Assembly: GCF_000970305.1 (NCBI RefSeq)
Contig: NZ_CP009517.1
Span: 124,001-188,000 of the forward strand
DNA: 64,000 nucleotides
Origin: Methanosarcina barkeri 3
GTDB lineage: Archaea; Halobacteriota; Methanosarcinia; Methanosarcinales; Methanosarcinaceae
Direction of reading: 5' to 3'
Below, piece by piece: positions 20,830 through 30,824 of the stretch. Under the pieces are notes generated by a model. The model did not search any database. It was not told the DNA's origin and saw only the letters and a list, made by a program, of their open reading frames with translations. The position numbers and the translations under genes are program-made. Every line of letters starts with the position of its first letter. Position 1 is the stretch's first letter.

Positions 20830-22131
20830 ATGAAAATTTTGCTTATCGGCGGAGGCGGAAGGGAACATGCAGTCGCCGAAGGAATTAAGAAAAGCAAGCA
20901 TAATCCTTCTCTTTATGCGTTAATGGCGAAAAAAAATCCCGGAATTGCTGCCCTCTGTGAGGACTTTCTCCTTGAGAAGGAAACCGAAGTTGAAAAAGTA
21001 GTTGAGTATGCAAAAGCCAGAAATGTCGAAATGGCTTTTGTAGGCCCTGAAGCCCCTCTTGCAGCAGGAGTAGCAGACGCCCTCTGGGAAGCCGGAATTC
21101 CGGTCGTAGGGCCTAAAAAAGCCTGTGCAATTATAGAGTTTGACAAGGCCTGGGCAAGAAATTTCATGAAAAAATACGGAATAGAAGGCTGTCCTGCCTA
21201 TGAAGTTTTCACAGAGGAAAAGCCTGCACATGCTTTCATAGAAAAACTGGGCGACGTAGCAGTTAAACCCTCAGGTCTGACAGGAGGCAAAGGCGTAAAA
21301 GTTATGGGAGACCAGCTCCCTGACCTTGAGGCTGCCAAAGCCTACACAAGTGAGTTGCTTGAGAAAGGAGCTGTGGTCATAGAGGAACGTTTTATCGGAG
21401 AGGAGTTTACACTTCAGGCCTTTGTAGATGGAAAAAGCCTTGTTTTCTTCCCTGCAGTGCAGGATCACAAAAGAGCTTATGAAGGAGATCTCGGACCGAA
21501 TACAGGTGGTATGGGTTCATATACCGATGCAGGAGAAATCCTGCCTTTTATGCTCCCTGAAGACCTTGAGAAGGCAAAGAAGATCATGCAGGATACCGTA
21601 AATGCACTTTCCGAGGAAACCGGGGCCGGGTATCAGGGTATTCTTTACGGACAGTTTATCCTTACAGCCAGCGGCCCTAAGGTAGTGGAATTCAATGCTC
21701 GGTTCGGTGACCCAGAAGCTATGAATGTGATTCCCCTCCTTGAGACTGACTTCGTGGAAATTATGTCTGCGGTAGTTAAAGGGACACTGGGAAATTTGCC
21801 TGTAAGCTTCAGCAAGAAAGCAACTGTCTGTAAATATGCTGTTCCTGCCGGATATCCTGAAAAGCCTGAAACGGACAGCGAGGTAACTGTAGGTGATATA
21901 GGAAAAGCTTCCATTTATTATGCCAGTGTCTACGAAAAAGAAGGAAAAGTTTACACAACCAGTTCCCGTGCCATTGCAGTTGTCGGGGTTGCTGAAACCA
22001 TAGCTGCAGCCGAAAAGATTGCCCAGAATGCCCTTGAAAATCTCCACGGCAAGCTATTTTTCCGGAAAGACATTGGGACTGCCGCTCTTATCCAGAAGAG
22101 AATCGACCATATGAAGGAACTTAGAGGCTAA
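20830..22131 (+). CDS. purD: Phosphoribosylamine-glycine ligase (GAR synthetase)
   Basis: The 433-residue protein starts with the nucleotide-binding [19 protein letters not shown]. It carries the ATP-grasp core ([17 protein letters not shown], the [12 protein letters not shown] region, [11 protein letters not shown]) and a C-terminal PurD domain. It catalyses the second step of purine synthesis, joining glycine to 5-phosphoribosylamine. Length and motifs are complete. AGGAGAA lies 7-13 bp before the ATG. It is monocistronic as far as seen. Confidence 0.97.
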   Translation: MKILLIGGGGREHAVAEGIKKSKHNPSLYALMAKKNPGIAALCEDFLLEKETEVEKVVEYAKARNVEMAFVGPEAPLAAGVADALWEAGIPVVGPKKACAIIEFDKAWARNFMKKYGIEGCPAYEVFTEEKPAHAFIEKLGDVAVKPSGLTGGKGVKVMGDQLPDLEAAKAYTSELLEKGAVVIEERFIGEEFTLQAFVDGKSLVFFPAVQDHKRAYEGDLGPNTGGMGSYTDAGEILPFMLPEDLEKAKKIMQDTVNALSEETGAGYQGILYGQFILTASGPKVVEFNARFGDPEAMNVIPLLETDFVEIMSAVVKGTLGNLPVSFSKKATVCKYAVPAGYPEKPETDSEVTVGDIGKASIYYASVYEKEGKVYTTSSRAIAVVGVAETIAAAEKIAQNALENLHGKLFFRKDIGTAALIQKRIDHMKELRG

Positions 22132-22136
22132 TTGCT

Positions 22137-22208
22137 GAAAGGTTAACTGCTGAAAAATAAGGCTAATTGCCGAAAGGTTAACTGCTGAAAATAAGGCTAT
22201 TGCCTGAC
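22137..22208 (+). repeat. Two-copy direct repeat after purD
   Basis: GCTAATTGCTGAAAGGTTAA and GCTAATTGCCGAAAGGTTAA are followed by ACTGCTGAAA-AATAAG in both copies, giving a period of about 38 bp. It begins at the purD stop codon, so part of the unit derives from the gene's last codons. Confidence 0.7.
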
Positions 22209-22320
22209 CTGTCATTGCAAAAGTACGGCGTGCAAATAAGTACTATGCAGTAATATAAATTAAAGTTCAACCAGAAAGAAGTAAGTTCAGTTAAAAAAGA
22301 GAAACTCAGCTTGAATGAAG

Positions 22321-22520
22321 TAAGTTCGGCTTGAATAAATCAAATTCAGCTTGAATAAATCAAATTCAGCTTGAATAGATCAAATTCAGTTTGAATAGAT
22401 CAAATTCAGCTTGAATAGATCAAATTCAGCTTGAATGAAGCAAGTTCAGCTTGAATGAAGCAAGTTCAGCTTGAATTGAGCAAATTCAGCCTGAATGGAG
22501 TAAATTCAGCTAGAGTAAGT
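22321..22520 (+). repeat. Ten-copy 20-bp tandem repeat upstream of argF
   Basis: CAAATTCAGCTTGAATAGAT-type units begin every 20 bp at 22321, 22341, 22361 and on to 22501. Positions 17-20 and a few others vary (AGAT, AAAT, GAAG, TGAG). The last copy ends about 10 bp before the argF start, so the array sits in the argF leader or promoter. Degenerate copies extend left to about 22265. Confidence 0.9.
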
Positions 22521-22530
22521 CGGGGTTGAA

Positions 22531-23442
22531 GTGATGAAGAAGGATGTACTTTCGATAACTGATCTGTCCAGAGAAGAGATTTATGAACTTCTCGAATCTG
22601 CCATGGACCTGAAAGAAAAACGCAAAGCTGGAGAACCTACAGAGTACCTGAAAAACAAAAGCCTGGGAATGATTTTTGAGAAATCTTCTACAAGAACCAG
22701 GGTGTCTTTTGAAGTTGCAATGACTGATTTCGGAGGACATGCCCTTTACCTGAATTCCAGAGATATCCAGGTAGGAAGAGGCGAAACTATTGAGGATACT
22801 GCGCGAACTCTTTCAGGCTACCTTCACGGAATCATGGCCAGAGTTATGAGCCACGAGACTGTGAAAAAACTTGCCGAATATTCAACCATACCCGTGATCA
22901 ACGCGCTTTCGGACAGGGAGCACCCCTGCCAGATCCTTGGCGATTTCATGACCATACTGGAGTACAAGGACAAATTCGAAGGCCTGAAATTCGCCTGGGT
23001 AGGAGATGGAAACAACGTCTGCAATTCAGCCCTGCTAGGCTCGGCAATTATGGGAATGGAGTTTGTCGTTGCCTGTCCGAAAGGATACGAGCCAAAAGCC
23101 GAATTCCTTGAAAAAGCAAAAGCCCTCGGAGGCAAGTTTACAATTACGGATGACCCGAAAGCTGCTGCAAAAGACGCTGATATCATTTATACCGATGTCT
23201 GGGTCTCTATGGGCGATGAAGCCGAACAGGAGAAGCGCCTGAAGGACTTTTCCGCTTTCCAGGTCAATACCGAACTCCTTGGAGTTGCAAAACCGGATGT
23301 AATAGTTATGCACTGCCTGCCAGCCCGTAGAGGCCTTGAGATTACGGATGAAGTTATGGACGGCCCGAATTCCGTAATTTTTGAAGAGGCTGAAAACCGT
23401 CTGCACGCACAAAAAGCCCTTATCCTGAAATTGATGAGATGA
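22531..23442 (+). CDS. argF: Ornithine carbamoyltransferase
   Basis: The product of about 303 residues contains the carbamoyl-phosphate motif [23 protein letters not shown], and the ornithine-loop motif [19 protein letters not shown]. It makes citrulline from ornithine and carbamoyl phosphate (arginine synthesis). Either GTG 22531 or the adjacent ATG 22534 is the start; ATG is likelier. The upstream 20-bp repeat array leaves little space for a conventional promoter immediately next to the gene. Confidence 0.96.
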   Translation: MMKKDVLSITDLSREEIYELLESAMDLKEKRKAGEPTEYLKNKSLGMIFEKSSTRTRVSFEVAMTDFGGHALYLNSRDIQVGRGETIEDTARTLSGYLHGIMARVMSHETVKKLAEYSTIPVINALSDREHPCQILGDFMTILEYKDKFEGLKFAWVGDGNNVCNSALLGSAIMGMEFVVACPKGYEPKAEFLEKAKALGGKFTITDDPKAAAKDADIIYTDVWVSMGDEAEQEKRLKDFSAFQVNTELLGVAKPDVIVMHCLPARRGLEITDEVMDGPNSVIFEEAENRLHAQKALILKLMR

Positions 23443-23663
23443 AAATTTCATCAATTCCAACCTACTTTATATACTTGATAAGTACCAGAACTTCTTTTGA
23501 GTCCTGTATTCGGAATTTCAGTTTAAATCTGTTTGAACTCTTTTTCCAAAAGAGTAAATTCTTAAAAAAGTTCAGGCAAATTTCGCCCTCCGAGCAGGCT
23601 TTCAAGGAAAAAGTATAAGAACAAAGAGCACTACTATTGCTCCTGCAACATAAGCTACATCGT

Positions 23664-23704
23664 GCGAGAGTTGCCCAGCCAGGTCAAAGGCGCTGGATTC
23701 AGAG
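23664..23704 (+). pseudogene. Detached 5' half of a tRNA-Leu(CAG) gene, cut at the anticodon loop
   Basis: The 41 nt match the resident tRNA-Leu at 23752 base for base over the acceptor, D-arm and first 30 nt. It then has its own anticodon stem CTGGA and loop TTCAGAG, after which the sequence becomes unrelated. The missing half with the complementary TCCAG stem lies at 41634-41684. Joined at the loop they give an 85-nt tRNA, the same length as the intact gene. It is a tRNA gene interrupted by an integrated element. Confidence 0.85.
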
Positions 23705-23751
23705 TTTAACATAGAGGACTATATTTTATTCAACAGTAAACAAACCAACAT

Positions 23752-23836
23752 GCGAGAGTTGCCCAGCCAGGTCAAAGGCGCCAGATTCAGAGTCTGGTCT
23801 TGTAGGAGTTCGTGCGTTCGAATCGCACCTCTCGCA
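23752..23836 (+). tRNA. tRNA-Leu, anticodon CAG
   Basis: The 85-nt gene has acceptor GCGAGAG/CTCTCGC with discriminator A, anticodon stem CCAGA/TCTGG enclosing loop TTCAGAG (anticodon CAG at 23788-23790), a long class-II variable arm and T-arm GTGCG/CGCAC with TTCGAAT. CCA is not encoded. A TATATTTTATT box lies about 30 bp upstream and T6 follows the gene. It is just inside the left end of the 17.9-kb element and probably replaces the split copy at 23664. Confidence 0.95.
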
Positions 23837-24018
23837 CTTTTTTTAATTACTTCTATGCTTTTATCTAATTCTTTAAGTTTCTTATTCTATATTTAAGGCA
23901 TATAATAGTTCACGTAGTCTTCAGGGTTATATTTTGAGAAGGAGAATAGACATGTTATATAACTTTGGAACTATTATAAAAAATAACAATTATATATAAT
24001 AGTCAAATAAACAAGATT

Positions 24019-24402
24019 ATGAAAATATGCAAAAGTTGTAATGGACAATATGAAGAGAAACACATATTTTGTCCAAAATGTCACAAAATCCTTTATCCTG
24101 ACGTATCTCCAAAAGTTGCTCTTAATAAAACACATCTAGAGCGAGAGCCTCAGTACGATGACTGGGATCCACCATCTCCTACAACCATATACTGTAGAAT
24201 CAAAAATATTCCCTATGAAGTTTTCAAGTACAATAGAGCAAAAGGACTATATTCTCTTGGGCCGCGGAGAGTTAGTGATTAGCTGAGGAAAAAAGAATAC
24301 TGTTGCCTCACATGTTCATATTACTTAGGGCCGGAATGCACCCTTAAGGGAAGAGATGTTTTCCCAAAGTCTATTTGTAAATCTTATGAACCTAAACCTT
24401 GA
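24019..24402 (+). CDS. Zinc-ribbon protein with an in-frame amber (UAG) codon
   Basis: From ATG 24019 the first 87 codons encode a protein opening with a zinc ribbon (CKSCNGQYEEKHIFCPKCHK). At 24280-24282 there is a TAG. The same frame continues for 39 more codons to TGA at 24400, encoding a second cysteine-rich motif (YCCLTCSYYLGPEC, then SICKSYEP) of protein-like composition, with no start codon of its own. In Methanosarcina UAG can be read as pyrrolysine, so the full product may be 127 residues with pyrrolysine at 88. Otherwise the gene ends at 24282 or is decayed. Function unknown. Confidence 0.6.
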
Positions 24403-24479
24403 GGAGTCCAAATCTAAGACTGATAAACATGCAAGCAACAACAATTCTACTTTATCCTGAAATTACTCTAACTGATTAA

Positions 24480-27400
24480 TTACTCTTTTTCGAACCCATG
24501 ACTATTAAACTTCAGCGTCCTGCTGTTTTCAGTAACTATTCTTACAACATTATCCGGAACTCCTGATAGAGTCTCTGCTTCAATTTCCAGGGTCACTGTA
24601 ACCTTGGAGCCGAGCAAACCTACTAGGTGAGAGATTACTTCATCGGCTATTTTTCCAGCATCACGACCTACACGGGCTGGATCAAGAGTTACACTGCCAT
24701 AGAAACGTTTTGGAGGCTGTTCTACAGGTTCTATGACTGTAATTACAGCTCCGTTCCCTGTTACCACTGCTGTTCCTGTATCTGTAGTGTTTCCACCGGA
24801 TACTATATATGGTTCCCTCGGATCCACAACCTCTCCTGAAGGAGTAGGTGGAATTACCACAGGAGAAGGAGTTTCTGCTTTCTGCTGATTTAAAGCCACA
24901 TCTGACTTCACCAGCAAGCCTGAAAGGTTATCCTCGGTAAGTGTCAAGAGATGCCCACAGCGAAGTCCACGGTAACGTTTTGCTGTTTGGTCAAAACTAT
25001 CGGCGTAAGTAAAAGAGTCGTCCAACCATGAGATCAGGTTGTTCCCGTCACAAACTGCACGTACTAGCACTGAAGGTCTTACCAGCCTGGGAAGGTAGAG
25101 ATAGGATGCAAAATCCTCTGCCAGCTGCTTTACTGAAACATTATCCCCACGCCAGAGAGGAATTCTATCAAGCTCCATGCGAAGGCGTGTACCCGCAAGA
25201 GCTGTTATTAGCAATTCCTCATTTTTGAGTTTCTTGCTGGCTCTAACTGCGAGAGGATCCTGGCCTGTAAGTCTGATAGACTGCCACTCTATGGAAGACT
25301 GTGGATTTACTTGCACAGGCACAAGAAGCCACAGATATGCCTCTGGAATCCGTGCTGCTACCGTTTTGTCTGCAGAATCTCTTTGACTCTGGGCTTGCTT
25401 TACCTGATGAGGAGAAAGGTCGAGTATCTCTTTTTCTCCGAGAATTGACTCCCATGCAAGGTATTTGCGAACTGCTTCATCAAGATCCTGCAAGCGCGTC
25501 TTATCAGCTGCAAGGAAGACAAGGGTATTGCGATATTGACGAGGGTTACTGCCACGGCTTTCAAAAATTGCTCTCGAAGCTTTTTCAGCTCCGTTTCCTG
25601 CTTCTTTAGTATAAGTGTGGTCAATTCCAAGCACTACAAGACGTGCATCCAGATCATCAGGAATATCAGCACTTGATGTAGGAAGAGGGTGCACACGACT
25701 GAAGTCGCCTTGATGGCGAAGGTCAGCACGCAGTCGTTTGTCAAGCTCCTTTACTACCTTGTCAGGATCGCGCTTAAGCTGCTCTGCACGGTCTTCAGCC
25801 AGTTTGGTGACCGTGGGTTGAGTAGAGTACCAGTAGCGAGGGCCGTCTTGGTAGAGGTATGTTGCTGAAGAGGACAGCCTTCTGAGAGCATCTCCAAAGA
25901 CTGCAGGAGACTCGCCAGGCATTACGCATCCAAGTTTCACTCTTCTGTCCTCAAGACCACGGTTAGCAGCGGTCAGAGTAGGAGCAGAGCCTAGATAAAT
26001 AGTACGTGCTACGCGGCGGCAGGCAGAGAATTTACCTAGGTTAGGCACTTCTGAGTCGATACGCAGAGGTAGAGAACTGGAGCCATCTACATCTTTTTCG
26101 ATAATGGGAGTCCAGTTGTCTGAGAGATAACGGGTAAGCTCAGTCTGCACACGCGTATCTTCTATAGGAATGTTTGCCGGAAGGATGAGCGGATTTTTGT
26201 CCCCTTTTTCCCAGAGGCTATAGATAACTGCAGCCATAAGGCGCAGTACCCCTCTTGTGCGCTGGAACTTCACAAGGGTAGACCAATCAGTATAGAGCCT
26301 GTCAAAAATCTCCGGATGAATCGGATAAGCTGCTTTTATGCGTTTTTCGTAATCAGAATCCCGGCATTCGGGAGGGAATTCCTGGCTCTGGGAGCGGTAG
26401 AGCTCAACAAACTCGCGAGCCACAACATCCCTGTCTTTATACTGGGAAGGATCAGTAATTGGTTCAAACAACCGTCTGCGCACGATTTCAAACCCTTCTT
26501 CTGCACTTGCAGGTCTCCAGGAAGATTCCAGCCGCCCTACAACATTTCGAAGCCTTTCAAGAGCTTCTCGACCACGCTGACCTCCCACTTCTACGTCGTC
26601 AACCTGAGAGTTAAGAGAAGTAGCAGTGTCTGAAGCTGGCAGACTGATAACAAGCAGACAATTTCTGGCAAGCTTTGCAGATTCAGTAAGAGCCTGGGCA
26701 AAGGTGAATTGAGTTTCAAAACCACCTGCAGGTAGGTCGCTCTGGTCATGGAGCTGGCGGGCATAAGCTACCCATTCATCAATGAGAATAACGCAAGGCC
26801 CATATGTGTTGAAAAGTTCGCGTAATACGTCACCAGGGCTTGTTGCTTTTTCGTCGTCTGCTCTTACACGTTCGTATGCCTCTTTTCCACCAAGCTGCCA
26901 GGCAAGTTCACCCCAGAGAGTATGTATGACTGTCCCATCGGATTTTGTTGCAGGATTTCCGGGGGAGATTTTGTTTCCCACAAGAACTACACGCCTTGCA
27001 TGTGGAATCTTGGGAATTCCGGCTTCCATTAGTACGCTTTCAATTCCCGGAAGCTCATTTCCGCTAACGTTTTTAGAGAAGAGGTGGTAAAGTGCCAGCA
27101 TAGAGTGAGTTTTTCCTCCCCCGAAGTTTGTCTGAAGCTGGACAACAGGATCTCCTCCCAGCCCTGCAATGCGCTGCAATGAGCTTACAAGGAGACCTTT
27201 AAGGCTTTCAGTAAGGTATGTACGCCTGAAAAATTCAACAGGATCTCTATATTCGTCCGTCCCTTCCCCAAGGTGAACCTGCCAGAGGTCGGCTGCAAAC
27301 TCAGCCTGCTGAAAGCGTCCGCTTGCAACATCATGGTGGGGAATGACGACTTCTCTCCAGGGTTTGAGGCTGCTGGAAGCACTTTCGATCCCTGTTCCTG

Positions 27401-27860
27401 AGTTTTTGCGCCTTTCGTTCCTCACCTGTTCATCAAATATTACCCGGCGAAGCTCCATTTTCATTTTGTGAACTTCATCAGCCTTTGGGGAGGAAATTGC
27501 TGCCAGTAATCTTTCTGTCGAGTCTAAAGCCCTGTCTGCGTCGTCGCTTGAGAAAGGCTGCTGATGTGCCCATTTATTTCTCACATCCCTGAGCTCACTT
27601 ACCAGAGTTCGTTCGGAAAAGCCTAGAGTATTGCGGAAAACATCATTCCAGGTATCCCACATGAGCTTGAAAAGCCCTGCTGCGTCAAGGTCAGAAATGG
27701 GCTTTCCTGCAAAGATCATGTCTCCGCCCAGGACTTGAGCTACCTTTTCTCGAGCTTCTCCCTGATAGACATTTTCCATCTCTCTCTCAACATAAGGCCC
27801 AAGATCTCCTTTTAGCAGTTCCAGCGCTTTTCCCACACGTTCGCTGTTGCTCATTGACAT
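24480..27860 (-). CDS. BrxC/PglY-like AAA+ ATPase with DUF499 and N-terminal Swt1-type HEPN-like domain
   Basis: The 1126-residue protein has an N-terminal helical domain (1-120) with an R-x4-H motif (RNKWAH, residues 95-100) like Swt1-type HEPN RNases. Walker A is NFGGGKTHS at about 245-253 and Walker B is CVILIDEW at about 356-363. A long DUF499-type region follows, then a C-terminal tail. DUF499 proteins include PglY/BrxC of BREX systems. Its start is 2 bp after the methylase stop, so helicase-methylase-ATPase form one operon. It probably acts as an ATP-driven part of a defence system that distinguishes modified DNA. No PglZ is present in the window. Confidence 0.85.
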   Translation of the reverse strand: MSMSNSERVGKALELLKGDLGPYVEREMENVYQGEAREKVAQVLGGDMIFAGKPISDLDAAGLFKLMWDTWNDVFRNTLGFSERTLVSELRDVRNKWAHQQPFSSDDADRALDSTERLLAAISSPKADEVHKMKMELRRVIFDEQVRNERRKNSGTGIESASSSLKPWREVVIPHHDVASGRFQQAEFAADLWQVHLGEGTDEYRDPVEFFRRTYLTESLKGLLVSSLQRIAGLGGDPVVQLQTNFGGGKTHSMLALYHLFSKNVSGNELPGIESVLMEAGIPKIPHARRVVLVGNKISPGNPATKSDGTVIHTLWGELAWQLGGKEAYERVRADDEKATSPGDVLRELFNTYGPCVILIDEWVAYARQLHDQSDLPAGGFETQFTFAQALTESAKLARNCLLVISLPASDTATSLNSQVDDVEVGGQRGREALERLRNVVGRLESSWRPASAEEGFEIVRRRLFEPITDPSQYKDRDVVAREFVELYRSQSQEFPPECRDSDYEKRIKAAYPIHPEIFDRLYTDWSTLVKFQRTRGVLRLMAAVIYSLWEKGDKNPLILPANIPIEDTRVQTELTRYLSDNWTPIIEKDVDGSSSLPLRIDSEVPNLGKFSACRRVARTIYLGSAPTLTAANRGLEDRRVKLGCVMPGESPAVFGDALRRLSSSATYLYQDGPRYWYSTQPTVTKLAEDRAEQLKRDPDKVVKELDKRLRADLRHQGDFSRVHPLPTSSADIPDDLDARLVVLGIDHTYTKEAGNGAEKASRAIFESRGSNPRQYRNTLVFLAADKTRLQDLDEAVRKYLAWESILGEKEILDLSPHQVKQAQSQRDSADKTVAARIPEAYLWLLVPVQVNPQSSIEWQSIRLTGQDPLAVRASKKLKNEELLITALAGTRLRMELDRIPLWRGDNVSVKQLAEDFASYLYLPRLVRPSVLVRAVCDGNNLISWLDDSFTYADSFDQTAKRYRGLRCGHLLTLTEDNLSGLLVKSDVALNQQKAETPSPVVIPPTPSGEVVDPREPYIVSGGNTTDTGTAVVTGNGAVITVIEPVEQPPKRFYGSVTLDPARVGRDAGKIADEVISHLVGLLGSKVTVTLEIEAETLSGVPDNVVRIVTENSRTLKFNSHGFEKE

Positions 27861-27862
27861 TT

Positions 27863-30745
27863 TTATTCCTCCTCAACAAGGTGTGTTTGCCCTTTTGGCA
27901 GGACTTTCTCCTCTCTTGAAAGCCTCATAATTTCAGGCCAGCTCTGCACCAACGAGTTGTAAGCAAGTGCTTCCTGAGCCCGTTTTTTACGCTCGCAAAG
28001 AGTGTATAATAGATAAGCGAGTTCCCTTGCTGTATCAGCTTTGCTTCCGAGTTTTGCCACCATTTCAGCAGCAGCATTTTCCCCGCCGGCTTCAAGCACG
28101 CGGATAAGGTGATGTACTATTTCCCATACTGTTAATCTGGAATCTGTAGCTGGATCCCAATCTTTCGGAAGCTCTTCAGGTTTCAAAAGGCGTACTTTGC
28201 CTCCTTTTGAAGTTAAAATCCCAGCTTCAACCATTCCAGAAACGCTGGTATTCTTTGCTTTAGAGAGCGTTTCAGCAACTCCATACTCACTCTCTGCAAA
28301 TCCAAACTGCTCGAACCATGCAAGAGCCCATCGACTGTCTGAATCAAAATCTCCTTCCTGCTCGGCTAGCACTTCGTCCAATGTCTGGTTAATAAGTGTG
28401 AGAGCTTCGCGTACAGAGAGAGCTTTGCCCTCAGCATCAAGCACTTTTGAATAGCGAGTATAGATCGCCATTCCGGGGCCAATTGCTGCTTGTTGTAAGT
28501 CTACAGGAGCTATATTTCCACGTTGGAGATGTTTGAGTGCAATTGGTAGCTCTGATTTGAGTGCATTAAGAAACTCTCGGCGGGTAGCTGTAGGGGCATT
28601 TTCATCACGTTTACGGCAGACGAGAACGATACTGGAAGCAAGGGTATTGGTACCAGATCGTTCCAGAGTTCTACCTTTCATCTCTGTACGCATTGGCCAA
28701 GTACCTGTAAGGGTAAAACCCGCTTGGATAACTGCATTGAGGAAAGTTTCCCAACCCGTAGAGACAGTACCTTCTCTTTCTGTTTCTGATTGCTTGAAGG
28801 CGTAGTAAATTGTAATCGGGAAGTTTGGATGCACTTGTCCAGCTAGCATGTGCATGGCTTGTGTCATGCCAGCCAAGAAAAAAGCCTCTGCATTTTCCTT
28901 ACTTCCATGGCGGTAAGGAGAGGCTACAAGTTCTTCAGCCTTTGGCACGGCAAGTGTGGCGAAAATATTAGGGAAAAATGGCTTCAAAGAACGACGTAGC
29001 CAGACATAGAAAAAGTCCGACAAGTCGGCATAGCCGATGTTGTCATAATATGGAGGATCTGTAGAAACGACCTTACAGTTACTTATTGCTTGATTAGTAG
29101 CATCCGATTGACTAGCAAATCCCTTGATTTGAGAAGGCAACTGAAGAAGTACCTGCCTATTTTGCTCAATGGAGTTTAGGAAGTTCCCGGAAGTTTCAGA
29201 AAAAGGATTTCCTTCCATAAAATCCCATACCATTGGAATGGCTTGTCTTGCAAACACAGACGTTATTTTTTCTCTAGAGGTGTCATGAGTTGTGATGTTT
29301 GACCAATAAGAAGAGATACGACTTATGGAAATGCTGAGACATGCTGCAATAGCATCTGCATAAGCTTCCGCATTCGTACCACCATTGTTTAGACTCAGAC
29401 CATCGTCAGATATTCCTGCCATGAGTGCATCTTCTTTCACTTTTTCGTGCACTTCTTGTACTAGATCTGAAAATGTTGTAAGAGCCACAAGCTGGCGGGG
29501 AGTAAAGAGATGATTAAAATGCGTAAGGCCATATAGAGGAGTGAACATTGACCGGCGATCAGGTGGGATTTCAACGTTCGGTTCCCAAATTGGCTGTGCC
29601 TGGCATGCAATTGTTTCCATATCTGGTGTTGGTGGTAGGTACACACGACCACGATCACCTTCAGCCACAATAGCCATCATCCGTGCACCAATGCGTCCAG
29701 CCACTCCCTCTGCCTTAATATAATCTGGTTTTAGTGGTGCTCCTGACATTAAGCATTTAAAATTAGCTCCCCTTGCAAGCTTAGTACCGTTTTTAGCTGC
29801 GTCTAAATCTTTTGGTTTTCCCATTTTCACTGTAAAGTAATAATTGTCACCCTCAATAACAGGCTCAACATAAGCCTGTTTACCTGGTTTGGCGCAAAGC
29901 ATAAATTTGGAAGTGAGAGGTACTTTCACATGCGCAAATGCAGGATTTGGGCTTTTCACTGTACGTGCCCAGAGCCACGCAATAACTGTAAGTTTTTGCC
30001 CAATGTAAGCTTTCAGGTCAGGCCTTTCTTGTATCATTTCTTCTGTAATCTCAACTTTTGGGTAGAGATTCCCAATTTTCTTTTCTGCTTCGTCGCGCAT
30101 CCACTTCCCATAATAATACACATCCTCTGCCAATCCTTTTGCACCTTTCCAACTCCCTGAAGTTATTTCCTTTTGCTTTCTGGATTGAGGGTTTATCGGT
30201 GGATTGCCTGCGAATTTTGGCGGAATCTCGATCATTACCTTGTTTATGAGCACAGCTACAGGATTTAGGTCTGAGGCATAAGCCTCCAGACCCAACCTCT
30301 GAGCTTCCAGAGGAATAGAGCCACCCCCTGCAAAGGGATCATGGAAAGAAGGTAGTTTATCTGGATTAAAGAGTTTTACTGCTTGAGGGTCTTCTTTGTT
30401 TTCTTCACAGATGGTACGCCAGCTTTTCCAGATTTCTTTCCTTGCTTGGTTGAGCACTTTTTCATTTGTGGTATTCTCCCACTGAACAAATTCCTCAATA
30501 ATCCGGAAGAGGCGCTGTCTTTCCTGTTCCTGTGACTCTTCTGTAGGGAATTTTTCTGGGTGCTCTGAAGGATCGTCTATCATCTGGGCAAAGATCACGG
30601 CACGGGCTGTAGCAGTAGGTTTTCTCGACCACCACAAGTGCAGGGTACTGGGGTGTCCGTGACGGATAGATTTTTCTCGTACAGAGGCTTCGTTGATAGC
30701 CTTCAGGGGGAGGGCAACTTCGATAAGTTTCTTTTTATAAGCCAT
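27863..30745 (-). CDS. DUF1156 adenine-specific DNA methyltransferase (COG1743, PglXI-like)
   Basis: The 960-residue protein starts with the DUF1156 segment (LKAINEASVREKSIRHGHPS, then LHLWWSRKPTATARAVIF). SAM-binding motif I DPFAGGGSIP is at residues 136-145 and catalytic motif DPPYYDN is near residue 565. These families are predicted N6-adenine methylases and occur as the modification subunit of BREX type 3 (pglXI) and related defence loci. The target sequence is unknown. It lies between the helicase (80 bp upstream) and the DUF499 ATPase (2 bp downstream). Start ATG 30745; the motifs are intact, with no sign of decay. Confidence 0.9.
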   Translation of the reverse strand: MAYKKKLIEVALPLKAINEASVREKSIRHGHPSTLHLWWSRKPTATARAVIFAQMIDDPSEHPEKFPTEESQEQERQRLFRIIEEFVQWENTTNEKVLNQARKEIWKSWRTICEENKEDPQAVKLFNPDKLPSFHDPFAGGGSIPLEAQRLGLEAYASDLNPVAVLINKVMIEIPPKFAGNPPINPQSRKQKEITSGSWKGAKGLAEDVYYYGKWMRDEAEKKIGNLYPKVEITEEMIQERPDLKAYIGQKLTVIAWLWARTVKSPNPAFAHVKVPLTSKFMLCAKPGKQAYVEPVIEGDNYYFTVKMGKPKDLDAAKNGTKLARGANFKCLMSGAPLKPDYIKAEGVAGRIGARMMAIVAEGDRGRVYLPPTPDMETIACQAQPIWEPNVEIPPDRRSMFTPLYGLTHFNHLFTPRQLVALTTFSDLVQEVHEKVKEDALMAGISDDGLSLNNGGTNAEAYADAIAACLSISISRISSYWSNITTHDTSREKITSVFARQAIPMVWDFMEGNPFSETSGNFLNSIEQNRQVLLQLPSQIKGFASQSDATNQAISNCKVVSTDPPYYDNIGYADLSDFFYVWLRRSLKPFFPNIFATLAVPKAEELVASPYRHGSKENAEAFFLAGMTQAMHMLAGQVHPNFPITIYYAFKQSETEREGTVSTGWETFLNAVIQAGFTLTGTWPMRTEMKGRTLERSGTNTLASSIVLVCRKRDENAPTATRREFLNALKSELPIALKHLQRGNIAPVDLQQAAIGPGMAIYTRYSKVLDAEGKALSVREALTLINQTLDEVLAEQEGDFDSDSRWALAWFEQFGFAESEYGVAETLSKAKNTSVSGMVEAGILTSKGGKVRLLKPEELPKDWDPATDSRLTVWEIVHHLIRVLEAGGENAAAEMVAKLGSKADTARELAYLLYTLCERKKRAQEALAYNSLVQSWPEIMRLSREEKVLPKGQTHLVEEE

Positions 30746-30824
30746 GAGTTATTACATCTCTGTAGATATTTTTTTAGCATTGAAAGATCAAATAAATTAG
30801 AAGATTTCAAGAATTAAACTGACA

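Noticed and set aside
22321-22520. Possible CRISPR array
   Set aside because: The units are contiguous 20-bp tandem repeats with no unique spacers, and no cas genes are nearby.
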